Shown here in pieces: positions 24,338-35,265 of a stretch of 64,000 bases of DNA; the first letter of the stretch is position 1, and every line of letters starts with the position of its first letter. The notes under the pieces are model-generated. The model had not been told where the DNA came from. It saw only the letters and a program-made list of their open reading frames with translations, and did no database searches. Position numbers and translations under genes: made by a program. The stretch is from Ceratobasidium sp. AG-K. Lineage: Eukaryota > Basidiomycota > Agaricomycetes > Cantharellales > Ceratobasidiaceae. Location of the stretch: contig JAWNGF010000006.1 in the NCBI GenBank assembly GCA_037039685.1, forward strand, positions 2,542,001-2,606,000. Direction: 5' to 3'.

Positions 24338-26446
24338 ATGACTAATAAATCCGCATTCGGGACCGACTTGGTTTCAACGTACACCGTGGTTACTAGCACT
24401 GTCCTGCTCGGTGTCTTGGTTCTTATCTGGCAACGACAAAGATTGAAACCCTCGAGTGTGCCGCTCCCGCCCTCCCTAAAAGCCGAATGGCTAATTGGGC
24501 ATCTAAGGTCTATGCCAGCCGGGAGTGACCATACGTTCTACGCGAAACTTGGCCAAGAGTTGAATAGTCAGTAGATCTTATGCGAGCGTGGTATATGCAT
24601 TGCTAAGATAATTATACTCTGCAGGCGATATTATCTCCTTTACGATACTAGGAGAAACCACAGTCATTCTAAACTCTTCTGCCGCCGCAACCGACTTGTT
24701 AGAGAAGCGATCGGCAATATATTCTGATCGACCTAGCCTAATTTTTATCACTGACGAGTGGCTGTGAGTACTTGGACAGCGCTCACCTGGTATGATCTAA
24801 CTAAGAGGTTCCTTAGGGTCGACTGGAGGAAAGCAGTTAGCATGTGTCCATCGGGACCACGGCATCGAATGTACCGGAAGATGATGCATAAGTTTGTATC
24901 CAAATCGGCAGCAACCGTATACCACCCATATCAAGAAGCTGAGATATATGGATTTTTGAAACGCATATTGGTATCCGCTGAGCATGTAGAGGATGAATTT
25001 CGACAGTAAGTTATACCCATTGCTTTGTGCGGTGGCATTCCGTACTCAAAAAGGCCCTCCCAGAGCGGCTGGCGCAATTATCATGCGCGCCACATACGGT
25101 TACCGCGTGCAGCGCGCAAATGATCCATTTGTAATACTCGCCGCGACTACAAACGCAAACCTGATGCGAGCTATCATGTCCTCCAGTATATCTTCGAGTT
25201 CGCTTTCATTTCCAGAAAAGTGCTGAAAGCACACCCTTTTTTAGATCATTTGGTAAACGTTATTCCTACATTGAAATATGTTCCACTGTGGTTCCCAGGC
25301 GCACAATGGAAGAGGAACGCATTGGAGTGGCGAAACCAGAAGGATGTTATGGTAGAGGAAACATTCAGTTGGACCAAACGCATGCTGGTGTGTGACGCGC
25401 CTTTTGGGTCCTGCCGAAGTGAATCACTGAGTCTGAACAACCTAGAATGAAGGAAATTCCGAGCCATCGATTGTTAGAACTCTACTTGAAGACATACCCG
25501 AGAGTGGGATGAGCGCTGAGGACGCGGAGGACCACATCAAGCATATAGCTGGAACCATGTTCCCAGGTAGGTCAGGCCATGCCACACTGTGAAAGGAGAC
25601 TTTTTAGCGGCTTATTTTCTTTAGCCGGGTCAGAAACGGTTAGTGCCTATCACGGCCAAACACTTGCCAAAACTGAAATTCTGCAGACCGTCGCCTCGTT
25701 TATGATATTTGTACTCGCTATGACTTTGTTCCCCGAAGCCCAGTACAAGGGACAGGAAGAAATCGACAGTGTGATAGGTTCGGAACGATTGCCAACGATG
25801 AACGACCAGGAATCATTGCCTTATGTGAATGCTCTCGTTCAAGAGGTCATTAGATGGCAGCCAGTGACACCGTTAGGTAAGTTAAAGTAGTTTGGAGAGC
25901 TAGTGGCGAACGGCCGCCCACAGTTACAATACAGGTGTTCCCCATCGATCTACTCAGGACGACATTTATAAAGGATTCCTCATTCCCAAGGGCTCGACTG
26001 TGTGAGTTGCCGCTCAACTATGAGATGTGCGTTACTAATCTAGTTCATACCATTCATGCGGTTAGCATAGGGAACATCTGGCGAGTATAATAGCATACTA
26101 TGAGCAAACTAGCTCACTGTCACCGTACACGCATAGGGCTATTACCCGCGACCCCGAAGTCTACCCCGATCCTGAGTCTTTTAACCCCGACCGATTTTTT
26201 AAGACTCGGACCCCTGCCGCTCCAGGTTTCGGATGGGGCCGTAGGTAATTACATTCATGTTTTGCCAACAAGAGCTTCCTTCTGATTGGATCTAATAGGA
26301 TATGTCCCGGGCAATATATTGCGGAAGGGTCCCTCTTCATCGCGGTTGCGTCAATGCTAGCGGCTTTCAAAATCACCAAAGCACGTGACGAAACGGGAAA
26401 CGAGATTACTCCGACCACAAAGGCAAAAGAGAACTCGCTGGTGTAG
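24338..26446 (+). CDS. Cytochrome P450 monooxygenase
   Basis: A membrane-anchored P450. The ATG at 24338 gives MTNKSAFGTDLVSTYTVV and then a hydrophobic anchor (VLLGVLVLIW) and a Pro-rich hinge (PSSVPLPPSLKAEWLIGHLR). Downstream exons contain RHRMYRKMMHKFV (C-helix region) and an I-helix AGSETT assembled across an intron. The ExxR motif is EVIR in ALVQEVIRWQPVTPLG, followed by the DPEVYPDPESFNPDRF PERF region. The heme loop GFGWGRR/ICPGQYIAEGS is split by an intron inside the Arg codon. It ends KAKENSLV with TAG at 26444-26446. About ten introns are present. The family resembles the large agaricomycete CYP5037/5150-like P450s that oxidise varied small molecules, but the exact clan is not determinable here. 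All key residues, including the heme Cys, are present. Confidence 0.85.
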
Positions 26447-26698
26447 TATGCATATGTCGCCATATCAAGGCTTACAGGCGCTGAAAACCCGTAATCTAGC
26501 CACCCAGCACCTTTTCAATGCGAAATTAAACCCCGCTCCGATCGTCAAGCTGCACTGATCTCAAACTTGACTGTATAAATTTTGAAGTGAATGCATCTCG
26601 ACTGAAAGATTATCTATGTCAGGGAGCCCGGTGTCCGACTATGTAGGTCCCTAAGGCGCATATACTATGGCACCACATGTGGACGAACAATCCAGCTT

Positions 26699-26736
<38 letters not shown>

Positions 26737-26795
26737 AATTTATTGTTGTATCTATGCGAGATGCAGGGGTGCAGTATTGTAATATTCCTGGAGAT
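26447..26795. other. Convergent intergenic spacer
   Basis: About 350 bp between the 3' ends of the P450 and the LPMO-like gene. It contains the poly(A) tract described separately and otherwise nothing recognised. Confidence 0.5.
26702..26735. repeat. Homopolymer run of 34 A
   Basis: An uninterrupted run of 34 adenines lies between the convergent 3' ends of the P450 and LPMO-like genes. It could be a slippage tract or the tail of an old retroposed sequence; I found no tRNA-like boxes in the 200 bp upstream. Confidence 0.9.
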
Positions 26796-27764
26796 TTATG
26801 GGACCGTGAAGTCGATGCAGTTTTGATACGTCTGCTTATCGGTCCTTGAATACCAATGGTACTGTATCACGCATTCGCCTGCAACAGTGCATCTTCCATT
26901 GAGTGCGGGGATAGTCACGTTGAAGTTTTCTAAAATACTATTAGCTATTGCTACTCTACGAGAGCGAAATGGTTGAGGACAAACCTTGGTCCTTAGGATA
27001 CGGATAACCAGTAAAATAGGGATCCCACGCAATCAAAGGCGTACCGATAGGGGTATTGGTCGCAGAGTCAATCTGTATCACATTACATGAGAATTTGGTT
27101 CGTAATGACTTGGGTGTGTGTGCTTACCACCGAGACGTTCTAACGATGGTACTGTGAGCTGGATACAGAGGCTATTTGGAGAAGCCTACTCACTGCGTAG
27201 CCAACCGGATGGTGGTTGATGATGTCTAGAACGATGTTCAGGACCTGACCAGGGGTATACTTTTGCACTCGATCCGTGTTGTCGGCAAACTAATAACATC
27301 ATTTTATTGAATTTAACGAAGGGCTGTGAGTATGCGAGACATTACCTTCTCTCCGCGACAAAAGAAGAGATTGCATGTCGCCTAAGTATGGCAGTTAGAC
27401 CTGGGTATATGCGTGCCCTGTGTGACGGCTGCGTACCGGATTGTAGCTTGAGTCGATTTTGGCAATCTGGCTCTCAATTGGACCATTGCTAGCTATATCG
27501 ATTGATTAGCAGCTGGTGGCCCAGAGAAACAATCTTGCCTCACATGTTCTGTTAACTACATCCGTTATAGCTTGTCCACAAGACTCGACCATGGTCTTGC
27601 CAACCTGTAGGAGCCGCCGCGTCAGCCTATTCGGACATTCAAGGGAAACACAGGGGGAAGGAGCCACTAACCGTCCGCGTTGGAGGGGACTTGACATAAC
27701 CGTGAGCGGATACCAAAGACGCAAAGGAAACCAAAGCGAGAACAGCGGAGAATACCTTCATCAT
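26796..27764 (-). CDS. Small secreted LPMO-like / chitin-binding type-4 protein
   Basis: A small secreted protein with several short introns. The ATG at 27764 (or 27761) opens MMKVFSAVLALVSFASLVSA, a signal peptide. Cleavage after SA would expose His as residue 1 (HGYVKSPPTRT), the arrangement used by copper-dependent lytic polysaccharide monooxygenases. Later exons read GKTMVESCGQAITDVVN, then CNLFFCRG and KYTPGQVLNIVLDI. The C-terminal exon reads FNVTIPALNGRC, GECVIQYHWYS and NCIDFTVP, with the stop at 26796-26798. Paired cysteines suggest several disulphides. It fits PF03067-like proteins, probably acting on chitin or cellulose, or as a secreted effector. Exact AA family is not certain. 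Confidence 0.65.
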
Positions 27765-28593
27765 AGAGTTCAATAGACACACCTCGAAAGGAGATAGTGT
27801 CGTTTTATAGGCGGTCCGCTGGATGGGCTTTTGTCGGTAGAACCAATCGTTGGGCACTTTAGGAACTCATTTCTGCCGAACGCGATGTCGGTAAGGATAT
27901 GGGACTGCTAAACTAGACCATGACAACGGACCGCTTCAACCCGTCCTCAAGCCGACGGTCCGGCCTGGGGAATGGCTACTCGCATCCATTGGTCGGTTAC
28001 ATGCGCTATGGACTCATGGAATCCCCGCGGTGCACTACCTTTAACGGTCTGACATGCTCGGGGATCTTTCTTACGGGGACCGGAGTACATGGTTGTCATC
28101 ATTCATCAAACTCACGCGCATCTATTTGCCTTCTAGCCTAGTAGGAGCGTGCGTCACGATCAGAGCCTTCACGCAACAGGAGCATCGGGCAGTCTTATAT
28201 CGGATGATCACGAGGAATTATATGGGTCAGCGAAATAGAGAAATGGCGCTGAAGGATCGGGAGAACCATTTGTGCCAAGATAGACATTTGATACGAAGCC
28301 TAAGGAGGCACCACGTGACTTTCTGACTGCGACACACCATGTTTCGCTACATTTTATCTCTCCGGCTGGACGAGGGTTGATAGATTGTGTAAGAGTAGTT
28401 CGGCAATCTAGGGGCCCAGTGCTGGTTAATAGATTATGCTTCAAGTATCCAGGGCGTGGGTTCGATAATAAGTGGTATGAACGAAAACATCAAAAGCACA
28501 AAAAGCAAACAAAACGTACGAGATTCACTATAGTATACAAGATCCCACTCCCACTCCCACACCGTTCTCGCCAACTCTATCCAAGCCCCACAC
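27765..28593. other. Intergenic, no gene seen
   Basis: About 830 bp. Upstream region of the LPMO-like gene and 3' region of the F-box gene; only short open frames without resemblance. Confidence 0.5.
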
Positions 28594-30246
28594 TCAGTCC
28601 TGAACAACCAAGCTATTCTCGCTCAACAATAAATCCGGAACCGATTCGTTCAGGCACTTTTCCAAATCAGTCATGAGCTGCGGGGCCTCGTCTCCCGTTC
28701 CGTCTACCAACAAGTGACAGCCCGCGATGGTGAGCTTGGGTACGACCCGGTTCGTGACCATTTCTCGTAATGCGCCCGCCGAGAGACTACAACCCTGGAG
28801 ATCGAGCGCACGGAGGTTGGGACACAGATGCGTCGGCCCGGTTCCCGCCTCTGGCGCTCCAGCTGTGGATTGGCCCGAGGCGGTTGTTGAATCGCGCGCC
28901 ATGCTAAGGAAAAACTCGTCCTCGATGTTCAAGCCTTGCCAGGTCAACGTGCGTAGGTGTTGTAGACGGACGAGCATTCTCGGCAACTGGGCTGGATTCA
29001 CGGATGTGTTAAAGTATAGGCTATCCACCTTGGACCGCGCGAACAGGTCCGTAAGCGCCTCCCCCACTTCTCCAGGGTCCCGAGTATACGCGGCAATTTT
29101 GACGTACAAGGGTTGTTTTTCGGGTGCGAGAAGTGGAAGTAACAAACATATGCCCTGTGGCTCGATGTGTTCCAGACCGAGGATCTCGAGATGGTCGAGC
29201 TTGACGGGAGCAAAGTTGAGACGTGTGCCGATCCGGATGGTCATTCGTCGGAGCCAGAGTGTGCGGAGGGCAGGACTGCTGGTCAGGATAGCGACGAATT
29301 GTTCGACGCTGGGGCACACTTTGTCTGTCAGACGTGAGAGGCGAAGATCGACGAGGTTGCGGAATGCGGGACCACCCCAGGTGAGATGCGTGCCATCGAG
29401 GTCGAGGGAGCGAATGGGCTCGAAGAACGAGTCACGCTGTTCGCGGTGGAGAAGACCGGGTGGAATAGCATGTGGGCTGTCCCCGTGTTTCGGAGGGTAC
29501 GGGACGGAGATGGCGAGTGTTCGCAAGGAGTGAGGCGAACCTTCATTGAGCCATCGTGCAAGGGCCGCATGAACCTCGTCCACCGTGTTTAATGCGAGGT
29601 CCAGCGAGTGGAAATGCGTCTCGTGGGAACGAAGGAGCGGGAGGATTCCCCAAGCGTCGATAATTTTGGCAGCGTTGCCGGTGGTATTGAGGGTCACGTA
29701 GAGTGGAACGCCTCGAGCGCGTTCTAACCATAATTTGGCGCGCGCAAACGGCGTATCCGTTCGGGCTCCACTTTCGCCAAGGTCGATATGCGACCAAAGT
29801 ACGCGAGTCCGAACGGCAAGTCGGCGCCAATGGACGTTGACGCTGGAGATGACGGTGGCGAGGTCCGGACGGCGTAGGGGATGTAAACGTGGCGGGGGTG
29901 TATTCGGGTCCCCTTCTTCGCGGAGCTTTTGGGCTAAAGCAGCTCGATTTGCTCGGTCCGCCTCGACGGCAATCATAAAAATCTCGGTTAGGACCTCTGG
30001 TGGAAGGAGATTAACCGGGGTCAAAACGGACGACTTGTTCCGTAATCCTTTGAGCATCGTTCTTGCTTTCCACAGCCGGTGTTCATCCATAGCCAAGGAC
30101 ACCAACTCGGCGTTGATGTGAACGTATGTCTCCTCCAGCGAACATTCTTCCAAAAAAGAGGTGGAAGGACGAGCACAGTCGGCTTCGATTGCTGCACAAG
30201 CTGCCACATAGTTTTGGGTTGCCCGCGCTAGAGCCATTCGCGCCAT
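28594..30246 (-). CDS. F-box / leucine-rich-repeat protein
   Basis: A long intronless frame of about 550 aa. The F-box lies near residues 75-95 (LTPVNLLPPEVLTEIFMIAV) and is followed by HWRRLAVRTRVLWSHIDL, the typical agaricomycete F-box-like arrangement. The remainder has regularly spaced LRR-like strands (FRNLVDLRLSRL, ALRTLWLRRM, HLEILGLEHI, HLRTLTWQGL, NLRALDLQGC). The stop is TGA at 28594-28596. The first in-frame ATG is at 30246. The open frame runs further upstream to about 30370 without an ATG, so a short 5' exon may supply the true start. Probably the substrate-recognition subunit of an SCF ubiquitin ligase. It is the intact counterpart in type of the decayed gene at 10922-12383. Confidence 0.78.
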   Translation of the reverse strand: MARMALARATQNYVAACAAIEADCARPSTSFLEECSLEETYVHINAELVSLAMDEHRLWKARTMLKGLRNKSSVLTPVNLLPPEVLTEIFMIAVEADRANRAALAQKLREEGDPNTPPPRLHPLRRPDLATVISSVNVHWRRLAVRTRVLWSHIDLGESGARTDTPFARAKLWLERARGVPLYVTLNTTGNAAKIIDAWGILPLLRSHETHFHSLDLALNTVDEVHAALARWLNEGSPHSLRTLAISVPYPPKHGDSPHAIPPGLLHREQRDSFFEPIRSLDLDGTHLTWGGPAFRNLVDLRLSRLTDKVCPSVEQFVAILTSSPALRTLWLRRMTIRIGTRLNFAPVKLDHLEILGLEHIEPQGICLLLPLLAPEKQPLYVKIAAYTRDPGEVGEALTDLFARSKVDSLYFNTSVNPAQLPRMLVRLQHLRTLTWQGLNIEDEFFLSMARDSTTASGQSTAGAPEAGTGPTHLCPNLRALDLQGCSLSAGALREMVTNRVVPKLTIAGCHLLVDGTGDEAPQLMTDLEKCLNESVPDLLLSENSLVVQD

Positions 30247-31580
30247 GTTCCATCGTTCGAGGACTTGTGTGCGTTGTGGAGTCTCTGGCCCTTCGGTTGA
30301 TTCGGACGCAGCGCTCGAAACTGCTGCTCGATAAGTTGAAGACAACGGCCGAGTATTGCCACCTCGTAACTGCTCTCAACGTAAATATCTAATATCCCGT
30401 AATTTACGCGAGGTGGGATCTCACCTGTAACATCCTTGCCGACGACTAGTCCAATTCACCGACTGACAGTAGAAAATGGGAGGGAGCTATTGGGGGCGTA
30501 ATAGTGAGTTGCTCCCGAAAAGGCTGGCAACATCTGGTACCACATTTATTTAAACAATTGTGAAGCGTCGGTACCCACCTTGTATGTCTACCCGGGAATA
30601 AGATCCGTCCGAACAGTCGAGGACTTTGCTGTATCCAAGAAGTGATGGGAAGCCAACCGAAGGTTAGTGATCCTCAAACAAGTCGCTCGTATCGAAACGT
30701 TCAGATTAGGTATCTCTGACGCAAGAGCGATTGGGCGAGAATGTTACGATAGCCGAACGAGTGTCGTGTCGTCTCAGGATGTGTGCCTGCCTGTTGTGTT
30801 TGCTAAGATTGGGGGCTTAGCGCTGGCTCGAGTGTCGATGGTGGTGGTTGGAGAAGATACTCGGGCGTCCAACGCATTTGCGCCGCGTAATGATTGGATA
30901 CGAGTGTATTGGCATGTGGTCGCGCTCCTTAGTCAGCAGACTATGCCGATCGAGTGAACGTTGTCAGGCTGGAATTAATTGGGAGATGTCTCAAGTCTAT
31001 TCGTTGAGACTATTGATGGGACGCCAGTTGAGGAATTCATTCGGGGCGTTGCAACAAGTCGTATTGATAGCATTTATTATACATGGAACGGTTTTGAACC
31101 CGCTGAACACCTGGGTGAAGCTTCTGCTTCACCTTTGGTTTGCCTGCCAACCCCAGCCTCGACCACATATCCCACGCTAAGCCCAGAGCGAGCTAGCACT
31201 GAAAGAACAAGGACCAAGTCAGCGCACGTTCTAAAACAAATTCATGAACAACAATGAAAGAATCAGGGCATCTCAAGCGTATTATAGAGAGCCAGGGAGT
31301 TTATCCTCAAGGAGAATTCGGTCTGGTGCACAGCAAAAGCTCATCACAAACGTATGCACGTAGCATACACAAATTAAGCCGAAATTTTTAGAAACTTACC
31401 TTGCCGGGGATTGTCGTCGGGTCATGGAAGAACGAGACAAAATTTCTGATATTCACTGGCTGACGTCATGCTTACGTGGATGGTGATCGTGAGTCTGGGC
31501 AGGACCGCGTCCGAAGCTTCGATTTCGGCAGATCTTCCTCTGCCCGCTTGACGATAGATATGCAGCGCATAGAGTCAGGT
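30247..31580. other. Intergenic; orphan plus-strand open frame
   Basis: About 1.3 kb. It includes the upstream part of the F-box frame (to about 30370). A plus-strand open frame near 30979-31257 reads FVETIDGTPVEEFIRGVATS, which looks protein-like but has no ATG and no recognised family. Nothing else was seen. Confidence 0.4.
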
Positions 31581-33875
31581 TTAAAGAGACGAAATATAGA
31601 TTGAAATGGGAAAAGCGTATGATACAAAGACTAGGGCGAAATCAGCTATATTATAGGTACGTTTCGGGCTTGGGCGTAAATAAATTATCTTTCGTTCGAC
31701 ACGGCGCCGGGCTGCAGGATAAATCTTGTCAGACATGAAGAGGTGACGAAAGGTAATGCGACGCACGTAGTACCACACCGACAGACCAATGATCACATAG
31801 ACCACCATCAGCACCAGGCCTTCCAGCCAGTTGGTTTTACCATCGCTGATCGCATAGCTGGAAGAAATTACTAAGTACAAAGTCGCAACCCTGATATGAG
31901 AGACGTACTTGATGATCAACACCGAAACAAACACAACGATCGTTTCGAAAATGTCAAAGACTGCAAATCGGTTCAGTAACCCCGCAAACAACCACCCTCA
32001 AAATAAACTTACAAAGCGTCAGGGGTTGTCCGATAGCCCATCCAAGCAAAATCAAGAACTATTCACGAGTCAGAATACTACCATCTCGACTGGTGAGAAT
32101 ACGTACCGGCAAGACAAACAGCGCAATCTGGATCGACGACCCAACAGCAACCGTAATCGCCAAATCAAGCTTATTCTTGACAGACACAGTCACAGCAGTA
32201 ACGTGCTCTGCGGCGTTTCCGACCAAGGGCTACACTTTCCATCAGCCCTACACCCACAATCCAAGAAAAATCGCGCTCACCAAGAGAATCAGAGCGACAA
32301 ACTCCCGACTGATATTCCCACTGCTAGTCAAGCCATCAATACTATCCACCAACCACTCGGCGGTGATACCGGTCAAGACGGTCACGGTGACCAACAAGAT
32401 CATTGTCGCTTGGATTTTGAGTTTCGGGATCGTCTCGTCTTCTTCGGTCGATGTAGACGAAAGGGACGAGGTCGAAGAAGTACTCGAGCTATGGTGGAAC
32501 ATGGACGGCAGCGACGGGAGGGACGGCATGTGGAACACGCGTTGGGCGGGAGGAGCGCCTGGTCCGTCGAGCCCTGGCTGGAATGTCTGAGCGGCGTGGT
32601 GAGCAGAGGCCTCGGCGGTGTAGATGTACGCATGAGTCCAGAGTTGGAAGAATACTGAAAACGATTTGTGAGTGGCGAGTTGTAGAGGTGAGATATGGAC
32701 TCACGGTAGCACGCATAGACGAAAAGCAGGATGATACTTGTTCCGCGAGAAATAGCCAACACATGCGCCTCTTCGATTGCCTGAGTCTGGCCTGCAGCTT
32801 CTCCGGGTGTCTGTCCGTTGGCGGTCGAGGCGCTATTCAAGCTTGCGTGAAAGGCTGCTGGAATGACAATGCTGAATACGCTGATGCAGAGCAGAGAGAT
32901 GTTCAACTGTGCTGCACGAATGCCGTATCCTTGTTCGTGGAATCGTACGCCACCGGCAAAGAAACACATTCCGAGGACGAGTAGGCAGTTGGAGAGGATG
33001 CTGCCGAGCATACTAGCCTGGACGACGCGGAGTTCACCCTTGACCAAGGCAAGGATGGCGATAATAAGTTCGACAGCGTTTCCAAAGGTGGCGTTGAGGA
33101 GACCTCCGAGAGTTTGGCCAACGCGGAGGGCAAGTTCTTCAGTTGCAAAGCCAAGCAGTGCTGCGAGTGGGATGATGGCAAGGAAACTGAAGATAAAGAT
33201 AATAGTAGGCTCCTGGTGGGTAAAATGCTACCAAAGACCAGTATTAAGTCTCTCGTCACAATGAAAAACAAAAATACCCACGCAAGCCCAACTGATAGGA
33301 ACGAACACTAGAAGTATATTAAGATAACTATACTTGGCAATATTCGCAGCGCTCATCGTCCACGTCGGAGCAGGTGCCAGTTTTTGCTGGGGCTCAAGCA
33401 GTTTGTTGAGAGCGAAATTAAGTTTTCCAGGAGGGGATCCAGGTGTTGCTACGGGGGCCGCGGGCAGACTATTAGCGCGACGGGGCTCAGGTGCAGCTCG
33501 GGGGTTACGTGACGAGTCGGGGTTTCTTCGTCCACGACGCCGATGAACTCGGCCATTACTTCGGTCTGGGCCCACTCCCCCTTGGCTATGCACAGATTCA
33601 GCGCGCTCAATGTCGGTGTCTCTGCCGATGTTGGCTGGGGTCGAGAGGTTGCCGTGCATGTGAAGTCCATCGCCGCTAGTCCTGGTTGTTTTAGGGCTGA
33701 GGCTGGGGGGAGCGAGAAGTGCAGCCTTGTCTTTCTCCAGCGACGAATTGGGGCGCACTTGTTCAGCAGCTACAAAGCGATGAAATTCATGAACTGAATA
33801 ATATTCGAGAGTCGTTGACTTACCCGTAGGTTTCTCCTTTTCGTCCAGACTGGTTGATGCGCGGGGGGAGACCAT
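31581..33875 (-). CDS. Vacuolar-type Ca2+/H+ exchanger (CAX family)
   Basis: A multi-span antiporter that moves Ca2+ into the vacuole against protons. The ATG at 33875 starts [16 protein letters not shown]; the first 150 residues are polar and probably cytosolic. The c-1 repeat reads [18 protein letters not shown] then [20 protein letters not shown]. After a Ser-rich cytosolic loop the c-2 repeat reads [22 protein letters not shown] and [14 protein letters not shown], the first part joined across an intron that removes an in-frame stop. Later exons give [25 protein letters not shown], and [19 protein letters not shown]. The frame then runs on past the usual end (near WYY) to a stop at 31581, adding a tail of about 60 residues; an unrecognised intron is an alternative. 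The gene is divergent from dim1 across 152 bp. Confidence 0.85.
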
Positions 33876-34027
33876 AGAGCGGTACGGGGATAAGGGGCGG
33901 TAAGCACTTGGCAGAGCTCAATTTAACTCTCCAAGACCGTTACGGGAGGCTTACGGCATCTCGTACACGTTCGTCATAGTTGTCCACGTGACCGCGTGCT
34001 CATTTCGCGGTAATCTAGACCACCACC
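33876..34027. promoter_or_regulatory. Compact bidirectional promoter between CAX and dim1
   Basis: Only 152 bp separate the start codons of the exchanger (minus, 33875) and Dim1 (plus, 34028), so one short region must drive both. I do not see a clear TATA box. Confidence 0.5.
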
Positions 34028-34726
34028 ATGTCATACTTCTTACCCCACTTGCCTACCGGCTGGCACGTCGACCAGGCTATTCTATCCGAGGACGACCGGG
34101 TCGTAGTTCTTCGATTTGGCCATGATTGGGAGTCGTCGTGCATGAAGATGGACGAGACGCTGTATGGAGTTGCGGAAAAGGTGCAGAATTTTGCGGTGAT
34201 CTATCTGGTGGATATTACCCAGGTACCGGATTTCAACAAGGTGAGATTGATTAGCACTTCTAGATTGTTTGCTGAGTTTATTCTAGATGTACGAATTGTA
34301 CGATCCGTGCACAGTCATGTTCTTTTACCGGTGCGCCACAGCCTTGCCGACCCTCCCAGCCCCCACTTACACCGCTTATTCCAGAAATAAACACATTATG
34401 ATTGACTTGGGTACCGGCAATAACAACAAGATGTAAGCATTCCCGAAAATCTCGGAGAACGTTCTCTCATCGCTTTCGCTTGTAGCAATTGGGCCATGGA
34501 TGACAAGCAAGAGGTGCGCAGCCATCGTTCGTTTCGGTTGAGAGTGTCTTGCTAATATAACCTTTCCTTGACTAGATGATTGATATTATTGAGACCGTCT
34601 ATCGAGGAGCATCCAAGGGCCGTGGTCTCGTCGTGTCTCCAAAAGGTGCGTGCATCATTGCCCAACCCTTGCCCGATCGTAATAATCATGGCCTATCTAG
34701 ATTATTCCACTCGTTATCGCTACTAA
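34028..34726 (+). CDS. dib1: U5 snRNP thioredoxin-like protein Dim1/Dib1
   Basis: Six exons, 34028-34240, 34287-34330, 34385-34432, 34486-34513, 34576-34645 and 34701-34726, all with GT-AG introns. They sum to 429 bases, that is 142 aa plus stop, exactly the length of the highly conserved Dim1/TXNL4A family. The protein starts MSYFLPHLPTGWHVDQAI, contains RFGHDWESSCMKMDETLY in the thioredoxin-fold position, and ends VVSPK/DYSTRYRY with TAA at 34724-34726. It is a component of the U4/U6.U5 tri-snRNP in the nucleus and is needed for pre-mRNA splicing. A cryptic in-frame read-through of the last donor would give a false C terminus; the splice I use restores the family ending. Confidence 0.96.
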
Positions 34727-35265
34727 ATGTATCATTCACTCGCTATCTCAACCACAATACACTGTTTTTCTAGTACAATGGCACTCTGCAGCCTTTGGTC
34801 GGCCGCGGAATCCGCGCGTGCATTATAGCCAACTTTATAATTTCCTGTTCACGAGATGGGTCCAGAATAAAATGGTACGTCTACTCAAAGGCTTCGTCTA
34901 GGGCCCAAGCCCTCGGAGTGTGCGCCTGCTTGGGACACGTGTACGCACGTGGTGAGAACTAGGCTCGTTGAGCGTGGCTGGTGGGCAACCTCGTTTCACA
35001 CTGTCGCGCCGAATAACATCTCGGACCGCAGCACTTCAAAATCATCAACAAATTCAGCGTGTCAATAGTACCGCAGCGATAGGGACTTGAACAATATTCA
35101 AAAATACAAAGTAAATGAGTGTGGACGAGCGTTCAGGGCTCGATAAATACACAAAAAATATCAGCGGAAAGAATAATGAGTGTGAGTGTTATAACCCATC
35201 CAAATCCAAACCACCAATTCTCCATAGGCATCGCATCAAGCGCGCCGAGTATCCTTCATCTCAAT
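34727..35265. other. Convergent intergenic spacer
   Basis: About 540 bp between the 3' ends of dib1 and the next minus-strand gene. No gene or repeat recognised. Confidence 0.5.

Noticed and set aside
26667..26849. Plus-strand frame with a poly-Lys run
   Set aside because: Produced by the 34-A homopolymer; not a gene.
28727..29533. Plus-strand open frame of 268 codons inside the F-box gene
   Set aside because: Antisense shadow of the LRR-coding frame, Arg/Ser-rich with no structure of its own.
30247..30345. TTG at 30345 as start of the F-box protein
   Set aside because: Fungal genes start with ATG; the first in-frame ATG is 30246, or a 5' exon is missing.
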